Shown one piece after another: positions 8,360 to 15,576 of a stretch of 20,266 nucleotides of DNA (the first letter of the stretch is position 1; each line of letters starts with the position of its first letter). The position numbers and the translations under genes are program-made. The notes below the pieces were generated by a model that was not told the DNA's origin, made no database searches, and saw only the letters and a list, made by a program, of their open reading frames with translations. The stretch covers positions 1-20,266 of the IMG/VR virus record IMGVR_UViG_3300027980_000319, one strand, 5' to 3'. Source of the stretch: a virus.

Positions 8360-8767
8360 TCAATTATCGCAATCGTCAAGATCATTGACAAAAACAATAT
8401 CATAATAATTAAATACATTCTGAGTTTCCCGGCCCATCGGCCAAAGCTCGCCAGAAAGTTCGTCCCTTTCTTGAAATCCAACAACAGAAGCAACCACTTT
8501 TTCTTCAAGCCAAGGCCATATTACATCGTTATACTCTTGACCCTTATCCTGCCCGTGAAGCTGAATCTGAAAAACAACAATAAAAGCCCCCCGGGCTGTT
8601 GAGTTTGTCATATCCGCAACATATACAGTAAACTCGTTATCGTTGGACCGTAGCGGGGGCCTGTTGATGTATTCGTCAAAATCATCAAGTCCGGCTGTTC
8701 CAAGCAGTGGCGGCAGCTCAAGCGCGGCTAAATCGGCAATTGCCTGTGTTCTCTCCATTGGACTCAT
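8360..8767 (-). CDS. Tail terminator / tail completion protein (lambda gpU-like position), 135 aa
   Basis: Length 135 aa against 131 for lambda gpU, and placed between the gpZ-position gene and the tail tube, as in lambda. gpU caps the tail tube and stops polymerisation. The pattern fits that class: an N-terminal helix (residues about 4-18), then strands including EFTVYVADM and RGAFIVVFQIQLHG, a helix PWLEEKVVASVVGF, and a final strand near YYDIVFVNDLDD. Its ATG at 8767 overlaps the upstream TGA by four bases (ATGA), implying coupled translation. The name is given by synteny and fold pattern, not by identity. Confidence 0.65.
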   Translation of the reverse strand: MSPMERTQAIADLAALELPPLLGTAGLDDFDEYINRPPLRSNDNEFTVYVADMTNSTARGAFIVVFQIQLHGQDKGQEYNDVIWPWLEEKVVASVVGFQERDELSGELWPMGRETQNVFNYYDIVFVNDLDDCDN

Positions 8768-9183
8768 GAAAGACCCCTTCTTTTAATCTCACCTGTGAGA
8801 ATTCTATTCTCAAACTCATTTATATAATCGGCCATTCCGGCAGAAACAGCCCTTCTTAATTTTCCAGTTATAATTTCTTTTCCGGCTTCTCTTCTTCCAG
8901 AGCGAAGCAAGCGCCCTTTTTCAAAAAGATTAGCCGGATAGGAATAAATCTTTACTGCATTTCTAGCTCTATTCACATCGGAAGCCACAGTGAAACGGCC
9001 CAACCTGTCAACAGGAAAAGCGGTTAAATCAATTTCTTGACCTGATAATAAATCCCTTTTTAATATTGTTCTCGCTCTCTTGCCTACAAGCGCCAAAAAT
9101 CTTCCACTTAAATCGGGGAAGATATCAATAAATCTAATAAGTTCATCTAGTTCGAAACTTGTATCAACACCTAGAACAGCCAT
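8764..9183 (-). CDS. Minor tail / tail completion protein (lambda gpZ or HK97 gp10-like position), 139 aa
   Basis: This gene lies between the head-tail joining gene and the tail terminator, the slot of lambda Z. The protein is basic and helical, with an N-terminal segment FELDELIRFIDIFPDLSGR followed by Arg-rich helices (KRARTILKRDLLSG) and a C-terminal Arg/Lys-rich end. This is the composition usual for gp10/Z-type neck completion proteins. It is shorter than gpZ (192 aa). ATG at 9183 overlaps the end of the upstream gene by 13 bases, again indicating an operon. The function is inferred from order and composition. Confidence 0.6.
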   Translation of the reverse strand: MAVLGVDTSFELDELIRFIDIFPDLSGRFLALVGKRARTILKRDLLSGQEIDLTAFPVDRLGRFTVASDVNRARNAVKIYSYPANLFEKGRLLRSGRREAGKEIITGKLRRAVSAGMADYINEFENRILTGEIKRRGLS

Positions 9184-9485
9184 ATTATAGCAATCCCTTC
9201 ATCGTCAATATCGAAAAAATGGAACGTATATTCTGTCCCATTTTCTCTCATGATTTTAGTAGTATTCTCAACCAAACCGGAAGGACGCAAATCAACCATT
9301 ATCATCGGTTTCAAAGTATTCGGCTTGAAGTTGCCCGCGTCCTTTGAAAGCTGCCGGGGCGCCCTGCTAAAGATTCCCCCAAACTCAGAAGGACCGCCGT
9401 CTATTAGGAAAGTTTCAGAAGCAGGAGATTGCTCTAGCTGGTTCTTTCTATCTACTCTTAATAGTTCGACGGTTTCTAAGCTCAT
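9171..9485 (-). CDS. Head-tail joining / head completion protein (lambda gpFII-like position), 104 aa
   Basis: Second gene after the major capsid gene, in the lambda FII slot (FII is 117 aa), which forms the interface between head and tail. The 104-aa protein is predicted mostly beta: IMVDLRPSGLV, an extended strand YTFHFFDIDDEGIAII, and a Gly/Pro-rich centre. The start ATG at 9485 has a purine-rich AAGGAAG sequence 13 bases upstream, which is rather far; a TTG 4 codons upstream, closer to that site, is an alternative start. No recognisable catalytic motif. The call is by synteny. Confidence 0.6.
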   Translation of the reverse strand: MSLETVELLRVDRKNQLEQSPASETFLIDGGPSEFGGIFSRAPRQLSKDAGNFKPNTLKPMIMVDLRPSGLVENTTKIMRENGTEYTFHFFDIDDEGIAIIWLF

Positions 9486-9503
9486 AAATTATACAACTTC
9501 CTT

Positions 9504-9800
9504 CTATCCAAACATCTTTTCAAGATGTTTATCTTCTCTTACTTTACCCTTGCAAACCTGCGCCCAGAAGCAGCCACGACAGCCAAGCTTCCCGAGCTCT
9601 TCTGTTTTTTTAGGGTATTTTTTAAAGCACTTTGGTTTTTTGGGTGCCTTTTTCTTCAACATTTCAGCCTTAGTTAAAGGCTTCCCGCTCCCCGCCTCAG
9701 TCCCCAAATCAACCGAATCTTTTGCGTCCTGAATATCAGCTTCATAAGCTTTTTTAAGTTCAGGATCTTTTTCAAGTGCTTCTTTTAATTTATCATTCAT
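9504..9800 (-). CDS. Lys-rich four-cysteine protein in the lambda FI position, 98 aa
   Basis: First gene after the major capsid gene, where lambda has FI (a DNA packaging accessory protein, 132 aa). The N-terminal half is charged and helical (MNDKLKEALEKDPELKKAYE), then a Lys-rich linker (about 48-66). The C-terminal part has Cys58, Cys74, Cys77 and Cys83, spaced C-x15-C-x2-C-x5-C, with the core GCRGCFWAQVCKG. This suggests one metal site, zinc or an iron-sulfur cluster; the C-x2-C-x5-C part recalls clusters of Cas4/AddB-type nucleases, but no nuclease domain is present. FI itself is not known for such a site. The role is unknown; a packaging or terminase partner is a positional guess. Confidence 0.65.
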   Translation of the reverse strand: MNDKLKEALEKDPELKKAYEADIQDAKDSVDLGTEAGSGKPLTKAEMLKKKAPKKPKCFKKYPKKTEELGKLGCRGCFWAQVCKGKVREDKHLEKMFG

Positions 9801-9818
9801 ATGGCTTCACTCCTCGCT

Positions 9819-10895
9819 TTAGAATGTACCTACTGACTTAACAGTATGGTTAATGTTACCCATGACATAAAAATGTCTAGCCTGTGCTCTCACAAGTGTT
9901 GTAATAGGGTCTTTCTCTGTGAATGAGTCAACAGCAAGATCACCAACAACACGGGCGACTTTTCCATTTTCATCATATACGTCAACACCCCTCTTAACAT
10001 TGTAAGAGCGGTCATTTAATGAACCGGCAAGAACTTCGTCATCTGGAACGAAAGGTTCAGGAGTTGCGCCTTTATACTGCACATACTCAACACCCGGATC
10101 ATAAGACAGAAGCCATATATCAGAAGTTGAACCAACTGGCTTGTAATGAGCGATCACATAAAGACCGTTTACATTGCCGAATCTTTCAGCAAACATACGC
10201 TGTTCAATGATCTGGTTTGCAGCGTTGGCTTTCATATACTCAATAATTCCAGAGTCATTTCCAAACTCAGACTGCCAGTCTTGGCCAAGAATTGCAAAGC
10301 GGTTTTGCTTTGGCGTATTCCTTGAATCTAGTCGCTGCTGAATCTGAAGAATTGCTTCGTTCATATTCGCGCCACCGGCTGTGAAGTCGTAAGTTATTGA
10401 ACCCCCGGCTTCTCTTCCGAAATCATAATCAAGACCAAGATCGCCACCAAGGACGCCGCGAGCAACAAAAATACCCGTTCTGTAAACATCAAGGGCCTGT
10501 CTCGCTTTAGTCATATTATGACCTTCTGCGTGACCTTCGACAATATTCATCACATTGGCAGCCATTTGTTCAAGCTGGGAATCAGTCGCTTCATGTCCTG
10601 CCGCAACTGTATCGCGAAGAACTTCATCGATTGGCGTTTTTTCACTTGCCCGGGGAACTGTAACCATAAGATTAGTCCCCGGTTCATAATGTCTAATCAC
10701 GCTCTGATTTGACGAATTACGATAGGCAATACCGTAAGGATTTGAAATTAATTTATCAAGGCTGAAAGCCGCAGATATATCATCATCGGGAGTGTTAAAA
10801 AGCAAAGTCTCAATTCCGATTGTTCCATCTTCATTAAGCATCGCCTTTTCTTTGTACAGCCTTGTGACTGCTCTGGTTAATATTTCTTTAGCCAT
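9819..10895 (-). CDS. Major capsid protein, lambda gpE family, 358 aa
   Basis: The main shell protein of the head. Length 358 aa is close to lambda gpE (341). Hallmarks of the gpE family are visible: the N-terminal half with SNPYGIAYRNSS and VPRASEKTPIDEV, the helix-rich middle, TYDFTAGGANMNEAILQIQQ, the segment NRFAILGQDWQSEF, and a C-terminal ARHFYVMGNINHTVK. It follows the decoration-protein gene with a gap of two bases. An AAGGAGA site about 8 bases before ATG 10895 is one of the strongest ribosome binding sites in the window, fitting high expression. Confidence 0.92.
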   Translation of the reverse strand: MAKEILTRAVTRLYKEKAMLNEDGTIGIETLLFNTPDDDISAAFSLDKLISNPYGIAYRNSSNQSVIRHYEPGTNLMVTVPRASEKTPIDEVLRDTVAAGHEATDSQLEQMAANVMNIVEGHAEGHNMTKARQALDVYRTGIFVARGVLGGDLGLDYDFGREAGGSITYDFTAGGANMNEAILQIQQRLDSRNTPKQNRFAILGQDWQSEFGNDSGIIEYMKANAANQIIEQRMFAERFGNVNGLYVIAHYKPVGSTSDIWLLSYDPGVEYVQYKGATPEPFVPDDEVLAGSLNDRSYNVKRGVDVYDENGKVARVVGDLAVDSFTEKDPITTLVRAQARHFYVMGNINHTVKSVGTF

Positions 10896-10897
10896 TT

Positions 10898-11224
10898 TTA
10901 GTATCTCCTTACGTAGAAGCCAAGAGGCGCGAAGTCAAGAATGTCAGCATCAGAAACAACAAGCTGAACGTTTGAACCATCAACAAGTCCAGTAACTGCA
11001 AGCTCGCCGCCTAAAATAACATCATCGCGAAATTGACCGACTTCTACTCTTTGCGCGTCACCATTATAGATGGCGGCAAGATCACCGGCTGATTTGTTCT
11101 GAAGAACACCGGCATTATTTTCCAAAGCTTGGCCCGGGTAGTAAGTACCGGCAGCTATTGGAAGTTGTTCTGTTTGGATTTTTCCGGCAATATATTCTTT
11201 GCCTTTACCAAGATCCGTTTCCAT
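10898..11224 (-). CDS. Head decoration protein, lambda gpD-like, 108 aa
   Basis: Between protease/scaffold and major capsid genes, exactly as lambda D, with nearly the same size (108 against 110 aa). gpD trimers stabilise the expanded capsid. The sequence has the gpD-like pattern of a flexible N-terminus followed by PIAAGTYYPGQALE, where the PG after the first strand is typical, and a small beta domain with ILGGELAVTGLV near residues 70-81. ATG at 11224 overlaps the protease TAA by one base (TAATG); an AAGGGG site lies about 8 bases upstream. No tail-like or fibre-like extension is seen. Confidence 0.85.
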   Translation of the reverse strand: METDLGKGKEYIAGKIQTEQLPIAAGTYYPGQALENNAGVLQNKSAGDLAAIYNGDAQRVEVGQFRDDVILGGELAVTGLVDGSNVQLVVSDADILDFAPLGFYVRRY

Positions 11225-11631
11225 TACTTAACCCCTTTCTGATTGTTTTTACCAACCAGCTTATCAATTGCATTGTCAACTCTTGCAAGATAGGAAGTTT
11301 CCCCTTCCTCTTCTGCCGTCAATTTTTTTGGTAATTGACTGCTAGAATTAAGTTCCCCTAAATCCTGCGTATCCGTATTGGCATCAATACGGGTTTTAGA
11401 TTCTAGCTCTTTTTCTGAAAACTCAGCAACGCTCATGCCGTTTTTAGCATCCAGTAAAACAGCTTCTGAAATCTTCGCGCCGGAAAGAGTAAGAATTCTT
11501 GCAAATCTTTCCCTGTCAGCTTTTAACGCTTTATCCTGATTTTCTGCATTAGCGGCTTGCTGTGCTTCATGCTCCGCTTTTGCTTCGGGATACTTCGCCA
11601 AAACTTCATTAAGTGTTAATTTAACATCCAT
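11224..11631 (-). CDS. Nested in-frame scaffold protein (lambda Nu3-like), 135 aa
   Basis: Codon 305 of the protease gene is an ATG (11629-11631) preceded by a perfect AAGGAG six bases upstream. Translation from it would give 135 aa covering the charged helical C-terminus shared with the protease. This is the lambda C/Nu3 arrangement, in which the independent scaffold is read from an internal start in the protease gene. Residues about 1-40 are Ala/Glu/Lys-rich helix and about 85-105 are a low-complexity Asp/Ser/Asn stretch. The Shine-Dalgarno site and domain boundary coincide, making the nested product likely. Confidence 0.75.
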   Translation of the reverse strand: MDVKLTLNEVLAKYPEAKAEHEAQQAANAENQDKALKADRERFARILTLSGAKISEAVLLDAKNGMSVAEFSEKELESKTRIDANTDTQDLGELNSSSQLPKKLTAEEEGETSYLARVDNAIDKLVGKNNQKGVK

Positions 11632-12543
11632 GAAATTCTCCTTATTAATATTTCCATCCGCATTTACAAGCGGAGCGGATTCCAAACCAATAGACCCTCT
11701 AACCAAATACTCTAAAACCTCATCAGATTTAAGCATTTTATCAGCAAGTCCGAAATCAATAGCTTCCCTGCCAACAAGAACACGACCCTTTAAAGAGTCG
11801 ATTTTTTCATCGGTTAAAACTTCTGATCTTTTTATTAAAACAGTTTCTTTAAATATATTATAGACTGTGTTCATCTGATCGACTACTAAATTCTTACCCT
11901 CATCAGTTCGAAGGTCTGCAATCTTCTCACTTGAAGCCGTATTGGTGATAAACTCACGCTTAACCCCGGAAGCTTCTTCTTCTACGGTTCTATTATAAAA
12001 CTCGATCACAACACCGATTGAACCAACCTCTGAAGTTTTAGAAGCAAGAACAACTTCATCACAGGAAGCAGCAAGCCAATAAGCGGCGCTATCTGCTTTA
12101 TTAAATACAACAGCCGTGGTTTTTTTTGAACTGCTGAAAAATCTCTGGGAAGTAATCTCAAGCCCGGAAAGATTCCCACCGCTTGAATCAATTAAAAACG
12201 CGATTTGATCAACAAAAGGATCATTGTCTGCACGAAGTACAGCTTCTCTAATATACCGGTAGGTAGTGACCGTTTCTCCGTAAAACGCCGCGCAAATATC
12301 AACCTGTTGAACAAGCATTCCCTTTACATGGATCTGAGCGACACCATCATTAAATGAATAAAAGTCTTTATTATCACCTGAATCTTCAGGATCAAAATCA
12401 AAGACTTTAGCATTTTGAATAACATCTTCTTTAGCAGCTTTTACTTCACCTTTTTTCATAGCCGCTCTTGTTTGAATTAACAAGTCTTTTGCATTCCCAA
12501 ACTCACGAACTTGATACTCGGGCATTACATAAAGTACATTCAT
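11224..12543 (-). CDS. Prohead protease (S49 family, lambda gpC-like) with C-terminal scaffold region, 439 aa
   Basis: This serine protease matures the prohead; in lambda gpC the C-terminal third also supplies the scaffold. Residues about 60-290 form the S49/ClpP-like fold: the oxyanion loop DSSGGNLSG (119-127), the nucleophile Ser152 in KADSAAYWLAASCDE, and GSIGVV (175-180) after it. Lys207 in TASSEKIAD is the best candidate for the dyad lysine, corresponding to Lys218 of lambda gpC. From residue 305 the protein changes to a charged helical region (LNEVLAKYPEAKAEHEAQQ), the scaffold part, with its own internal start. Start ATG 12543 overlaps the portal TAA by one base and has AAGGAG about 7 bases upstream. 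Confidence 0.93.
   Translation of the reverse strand: MNVLYVMPEYQVREFGNAKDLLIQTRAAMKKGEVKAAKEDVIQNAKVFDFDPEDSGDNKDFYSFNDGVAQIHVKGMLVQQVDICAAFYGETVTTYRYIREAVLRADNDPFVDQIAFLIDSSGGNLSGLEITSQRFFSSSKKTTAVVFNKADSAAYWLAASCDEVVLASKTSEVGSIGVVIEFYNRTVEEEASGVKREFITNTASSEKIADLRTDEGKNLVVDQMNTVYNIFKETVLIKRSEVLTDEKIDSLKGRVLVGREAIDFGLADKMLKSDEVLEYLVRGSIGLESAPLVNADGNINKENFMDVKLTLNEVLAKYPEAKAEHEAQQAANAENQDKALKADRERFARILTLSGAKISEAVLLDAKNGMSVAEFSEKELESKTRIDANTDTQDLGELNSSSQLPKKLTAEEEGETSYLARVDNAIDKLVGKNNQKGVK
11638..11643 (-). promoter_or_regulatory. Internal ribosome binding site for nested scaffold start
   Basis: Reads AAGGAG on the minus strand, six bases before the internal ATG at 11629-11631. It is stronger than the sites of many flanking genes, and there is no coding reason for it. 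It decides the scaffold start. Confidence 0.75.
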
Positions 12544-14024
12544 TATTCAGCTCCTTTATTTTCACTTTTTTCTTCTTCCTGCTTCCGAAGCTCTTCTTCA
12601 AATAAAAGCCTATTCTGAAAATCAGGAGCGACCCGGGAATATTCATCTTGCTGCTTTTGCCATTCTTCCAAGAAGTTTTCATATTCATGACCGTTAAGAT
12701 TGGCGAAAGTAGAGCGCAGTTCAAACCCCTGCTTGACTTGTTCAGCCTGAGCTTTAACTTCTACAAGCGGGTTGATATGTCCCGGGATAGGGCCAAGGTA
12801 AACGCCTGAAAGATAAGCCTGAACTATTCGCCAATCTCCCGTTAAGAATCCCGGGGCCTCTATATATCGGTTTTTTATAGCATCTGTCAAGATTGCTGAA
12901 TTTATAGGATCGTTCACATTCCTTGCAAACGATTTTCTTTTATTATTTGATGATAATTTCAAATCATTAATGGCGCCCTTATGAGCCGTAAAGGAAGTAG
13001 AATATTCTCCTAGTATTGATTCAGGAGGTGTGCCGGTTGCCATTCCGCAATATTTAACCATCCAGCCTTTAAACTCTCCAAAGTTTTTAGAAGGGGTTTG
13101 AAGGTCCGTGAAAGAAAGCTCTTCCCCGGCATTGAACTGAAAAATTGACCCTGCGCCCATGTTGGCAGCGTTGGCAATTTTAGAAAGAGGGTTCCAGTGT
13201 CTTCCCTTCTTCGCCCTGTTTGCATCGGCAAGGTTTTTAGCTTGCTTGGGAAGATCTGTCCCGTTCCCTTTAAAAGTTGCCATTATAATGGCTTCCATAA
13301 CAGCCCTGTGAGTGATTGCATCGGTATGCGTATCATCATTTCTAGCCATGTTTATGATTGAATATATAAAAGGATAACCGCGCAATTGGCGCGGCAGTTC
13401 TTTAAGGTAGAATTGAAGAAGATCCTGATTCCCTGCGGAATCCTTAAACATGGTTGTTTTTCCGTTTGTTCTTTTGATTCCCTTTCTTCTCAGCTTTTCA
13501 TCGTGCAGAATCCCCAGAGTATACCCTGAGTTATTCAAAACTTTGCTGTTAAAACTAGAATCAATCTCACAATTCTGCATTTCAATTAAATCTGTTAAAA
13601 GTCCGTTTTCTCTCTCTAAAAAAACTAACGCGTCCCCGGCAGACATAGCCCCGCGTGCTGTAACGCTTTGCTTTTCATACCAGTTAAATCTTCTATAATA
13701 GGAATCGATAATTTTTTGAAAGTCACGCGCCCAAGCCGCAGCATCTGCCCGGGAGATTCCGAGTGTCTGCCAATCCGGCTGACTTCTGTAAACAAGCCCC
13801 GGACCGATAGAATAATCAAGCTGTTTATTAATAGCCGCTCTTGCTGGTGGATAGGTATGATAGAGCGTGGTTGATCTTGATGAAAGAATGTCATAGCTTC
13901 CATATAAAAGCCCGTTTGAATCGGCTGAAAGAACGCGCCAATTGTCAAGGGAACCCATATCTTTTTCGCCGCTGTAAGTCCCGCCGAATATCTTATTCAT
14001 GAAATTCTTTGAATAGTGAATCAT
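12543..14024 (-). CDS. Portal protein, lambda gpB family, 493 aa
   Basis: Twelve copies form the ring at the packaging vertex; the terminase docks on it and the head-tail joiner attaches below. Length 493 aa against 533 for lambda gpB. Family signatures: the N-terminal helix YPPARAAINKQLDYSIGPGL, the segment LRGYPFIYSIINMARNDDTHTDA, KYCGMATGTPPESIL, NNKRKSFARNVNDP, and near the C-terminus GPIPGHINPLVEVKA (from residue 411), which is highly typical. The C-terminus is a charged helix ending in Glu/Lys. ATG 14024 follows directly on the TAA of the gpW-like gene, with GGCGGGG about 6 bases upstream; Met9 is a less likely alternative. Confidence 0.95.
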   Translation of the reverse strand: MIHYSKNFMNKIFGGTYSGEKDMGSLDNWRVLSADSNGLLYGSYDILSSRSTTLYHTYPPARAAINKQLDYSIGPGLVYRSQPDWQTLGISRADAAAWARDFQKIIDSYYRRFNWYEKQSVTARGAMSAGDALVFLERENGLLTDLIEMQNCEIDSSFNSKVLNNSGYTLGILHDEKLRRKGIKRTNGKTTMFKDSAGNQDLLQFYLKELPRQLRGYPFIYSIINMARNDDTHTDAITHRAVMEAIIMATFKGNGTDLPKQAKNLADANRAKKGRHWNPLSKIANAANMGAGSIFQFNAGEELSFTDLQTPSKNFGEFKGWMVKYCGMATGTPPESILGEYSTSFTAHKGAINDLKLSSNNKRKSFARNVNDPINSAILTDAIKNRYIEAPGFLTGDWRIVQAYLSGVYLGPIPGHINPLVEVKAQAEQVKQGFELRSTFANLNGHEYENFLEEWQKQQDEYSRVAPDFQNRLLFEEELRKQEEEKSENKGAE

Positions 14025-14237
14025 TTAAAACCCCGCCAATAAACCGTTTGACCCTTGAACGGCCAAAAGCTGACTTTCTAAGCCAGCTTTATATTCTGTT
14101 AACCTGTCAAGGTCTTCAGCTTTAAATATTCTTTTTGTCGGACCGCTGCCAACCTCGTATTCTTTTCCAAGTAAAAGCATTCTATGAATTGCGTCTTCGA
14201 CTTCTGCTATCCTTGTAGTAAGTTCCGCTTCTGTCAA
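14025..14237 (-). CDS. Head-tail joining protein, gpW-like, 70 aa
   Basis: Lambda gpW is 68 aa and is encoded between terminase and portal; this 70-aa gene is directly upstream of the portal gene. The pattern fits: a first helix (AELTTRIAEVEDAIHRMLLLGKE as two short runs), a beta hairpin around YEVGSGPTKRIF, then a helix DLDRLTEYKAGLESQ. gpW stops DNA leakage and is the platform for tail attachment. The start codon is TTG at 14237, overlapping the TGA of the upstream gene (TTGA), with GAGGG eight bases upstream; no ATG is available. The call is by size, place and pattern and is fairly safe. Confidence 0.82.
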   Translation of the reverse strand: MTEAELTTRIAEVEDAIHRMLLLGKEYEVGSGPTKRIFKAEDLDRLTEYKAGLESQLLAVQGSNGLLAGF

Positions 14238-14383
14238 TTTTTTACCCTCATCTTTTTATATGAATCTTTTTCAACCGGCAGCATGGGACCATGACAGCAA
14301 AAGCGCTTTTCCTTTCCCAACCGAAAGAAAGAACGCTTGCTTTTGCCGCACTTAACACAAATGTAATAATACATTATCCTCAT
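14234..14383 (-). CDS. Mini cysteine-rich (probable zinc-binding) protein, 49 aa
   Basis: Begins at ATG 14383, whose first bases overlap the TGA of the upstream gene (ATGA), and ends at TGA 14234-14236, which overlaps the TTG start of the gpW-like gene. The protein starts MRIMYYYICVKCGKSKR and has Cys9, Cys12, Cys29 and Cys30, spaced C-x2-C-x16-C-C, with a basic composition. This spacing is the same as in the next-upstream 77-aa gene, so the two look like paralogues. Four cysteines in this layout suggest a small zinc knuckle for nucleic acid or protein contact. It is too short for default gene finders and would be missed. No family is recognised; translation coupling at both ends supports it. 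Confidence 0.7.
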   Translation of the reverse strand: MRIMYYYICVKCGKSKRSFFRLGKEKRFCCHGPMLPVEKDSYKKMRVKN

Positions 14384-14613
14384 ATATTGCCCGTTTGGTC
14401 AAGTTCTTTAAGTTTAAGCTTCTTCATTAATCCTGTGTTTTTAGGCTCTGAAGACCTCTTGTCAATAAACTTCCTCTGTTCACTCTCATGCTCATATTGC
14501 AACCTGTCAAGAGATCGCATACGCCTATCGCAGCAAACAGCAAAGGTTTTCTTTTTTGCAATTAGATTTATTTTTAAGCTCTTACATTTTGAGCACTGAA
14601 AATATTTTATCAT
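14380..14613 (-). CDS. Small cysteine-rich (probable zinc-binding) protein, 77 aa
   Basis: ATG at 14613 overlaps the TGA of the 283-aa gene by four bases (ATGA), and its own TGA overlaps the next ATG. The N-terminal part has Cys7, Cys10, Cys27 and Cys28 (C-x2-C-x16-C-C: CSKC then VCC), followed by a charged, helical tail with many Lys, Glu and Arg and no other domain. The basic, metal-ligand-like N-terminus suggests nucleic acid or terminase interaction. It aligns without gaps in the Cys spacing with the 49-aa gene next to it. A plus-strand frame overlaps it but has no such context. Function unknown. Confidence 0.7.
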   Translation of the reverse strand: MIKYFQCSKCKSLKINLIAKKKTFAVCCDRRMRSLDRLQYEHESEQRKFIDKRSSEPKNTGLMKKLKLKELDQTGNI

Positions 14614-15461
14614 ATTGTCACCAACTCCACATTCCCGGCATATAACATTCTAAATCTGTCAAGGCTTGTCAAATCGTCCTGAATAATCAGCTCTATTTTA
14701 TCAATTCCAGAAACTGCGGGAGCAACCCCGTGTTTATCTTCTCCGCCCCAAGTATAACGCCATAAAAAACCGTCTTGGCCTTGATTTGGATTAGAAGCAG
14801 CGTAAGCATTCCAATCATAAGCAAGCCCTGCAAGTTCTCCGTTTGTTCTCACGTTCCAGTTATTTGTCGGGGGAATCCCTAGCGCCGGATCTGGAACCCC
14901 GCGCAATAAAAGCCCATATTCAAGACCGCCGACAATATCCCCGAATTTTGAAAGGTCAACAGAAGAATCAGTTAAACATTCGCCAATCATCCTTATTATA
15001 TTTAAATTATTTGCTATAAGACCGGGAGGAAGAAAAGCTTCGAACTTTTGAGGAGTAACCGACCCGTCAACATTTAAATCAATCGTTCTTGATTGGACTG
15101 AAGCCCCGGCTAGGTAATCAGTATTCAAAAGAGGAGCAACCGTGATTGCACTTCCAACCACTGCTTTTACGTCCCCGCTATAAACGCCGAACGGGGTAGT
15201 CAGTAAAGCTCTGTCCCCTATAGAAAAAGAAGAAGGGTCAACAACTTCTAGGGTTCTTGTATCTTGACTGGCAGGAGCTGAAAGGGTTGTTGGTACTCCG
15301 TTCGCTTTGGAAAAATAAAAATCAATAGGAATTTTAATAATATCATTTTGCTCAGTTAGCGGATTAACAACAACAAGCGCCCTTTGTTTTTCTCCCGCCG
15401 CGTCTTCATATTCGCATTGATTAAAATCTTTCCTGATAAAAAATAAATCACCTTTACTCAT
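14610..15461 (-). CDS. Virion-type protein of unknown function, 283 aa
   Basis: No named function is recognised. The middle (about 55-130) is a beta-rich insertion with SIGDRALLTTPFGVYSGDV, similar to the small surface beta domains of phage virion proteins. It is followed by LNVDGSVTPQKFEAFLPP, FGDIVGGLEYGLLLRG and ELIIQDDLTSLDRFRML, a motif series I associate with uncharacterised tailed-phage proteins found among structural genes; this is recall, not a search. It is the first gene on this strand after the cassette, and no neighbour in lambda occupies this place. The ATG at 15461 has only a weak AGG before it, while a promoter -10 box ends just 6 bases upstream, so it may be read from a leaderless or nearly leaderless transcript. 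Confidence 0.75.
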   Translation of the reverse strand: MSKGDLFFIRKDFNQCEYEDAAGEKQRALVVVNPLTEQNDIIKIPIDFYFSKANGVPTTLSAPASQDTRTLEVVDPSSFSIGDRALLTTPFGVYSGDVKAVVGSAITVAPLLNTDYLAGASVQSRTIDLNVDGSVTPQKFEAFLPPGLIANNLNIIRMIGECLTDSSVDLSKFGDIVGGLEYGLLLRGVPDPALGIPPTNNWNVRTNGELAGLAYDWNAYAASNPNQGQDGFLWRYTWGGEDKHGVAPAVSGIDKIELIIQDDLTSLDRFRMLYAGNVELVTI

Positions 15462-15467
15462 GCGCCT

Positions 15468-15496
15468 ATTATAAACCCTTATATAAAAAAATTCAA
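15468..15496 (-). promoter_or_regulatory. Candidate minus-strand promoter for the downstream late genes
   Basis: On the minus strand: TTGAAT (-35, 15491-15496), a 17-bp spacer, and a perfect TATAAT (-10, 15468-15473). The ATG of the 283-aa gene begins six bases after the -10, so the transcript would start at or very near the ATG. It restarts transcription of the late genes beyond the opposite-strand cassette. AT richness here makes chance boxes possible. Confidence 0.5.
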
Positions 15497-15523
15497 AAGA
15501 AATAAAAAAAGGCTAAGAAAGTG

Positions 15524-15552
15524 TTGACAAGTTACCCAATGGGTAATATACT
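15524..15552 (+). promoter_or_regulatory. Promoter P1 of the cassette, with operator in spacer
   Basis: Consensus TTGACA (15524-15529), a 17-bp spacer and TATACT (15547-15552). The spacer holds the palindrome TTACCCAATGGGTAA (15532-15546: arms of 7 bases around a central A), so a protein bound there would block RNA polymerase. A start site would be near 15559, and AGGAG (15564-15568) then ATG 15577 follow. The 29 bases 15522-15550 are identical to 16084-16112 (P2). Confidence 0.85.
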
Positions 15553-15576
15553 TGTAATTAGATAGGAGATAGAGAG

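Noticed and set aside
7806-8388. Plus-strand frames of 85 and 89 aa opposite tail tube and the 40-aa gene
   Set aside because: No ribosome binding sites, and they run through the junctions of minus-strand genes with clear starts.
9250-9732. Plus-strand open frame of 160 aa over the 98- and 104-aa genes
   Set aside because: It spans the gap between two minus-strand genes that have good ribosome binding sites and synteny. It has Ser/Pro/Phe-rich content typical of a reverse-strand shadow and no operon context.
14291-14599. Plus-strand open frame of 102 aa over the two Cys-rich genes
   Set aside because: The minus-strand frames have ATGA/TTGA couplings at all junctions and paired cysteine motifs; the plus frame has no ribosome binding site or coupling, and its hydrophobic content looks like an antisense reading.
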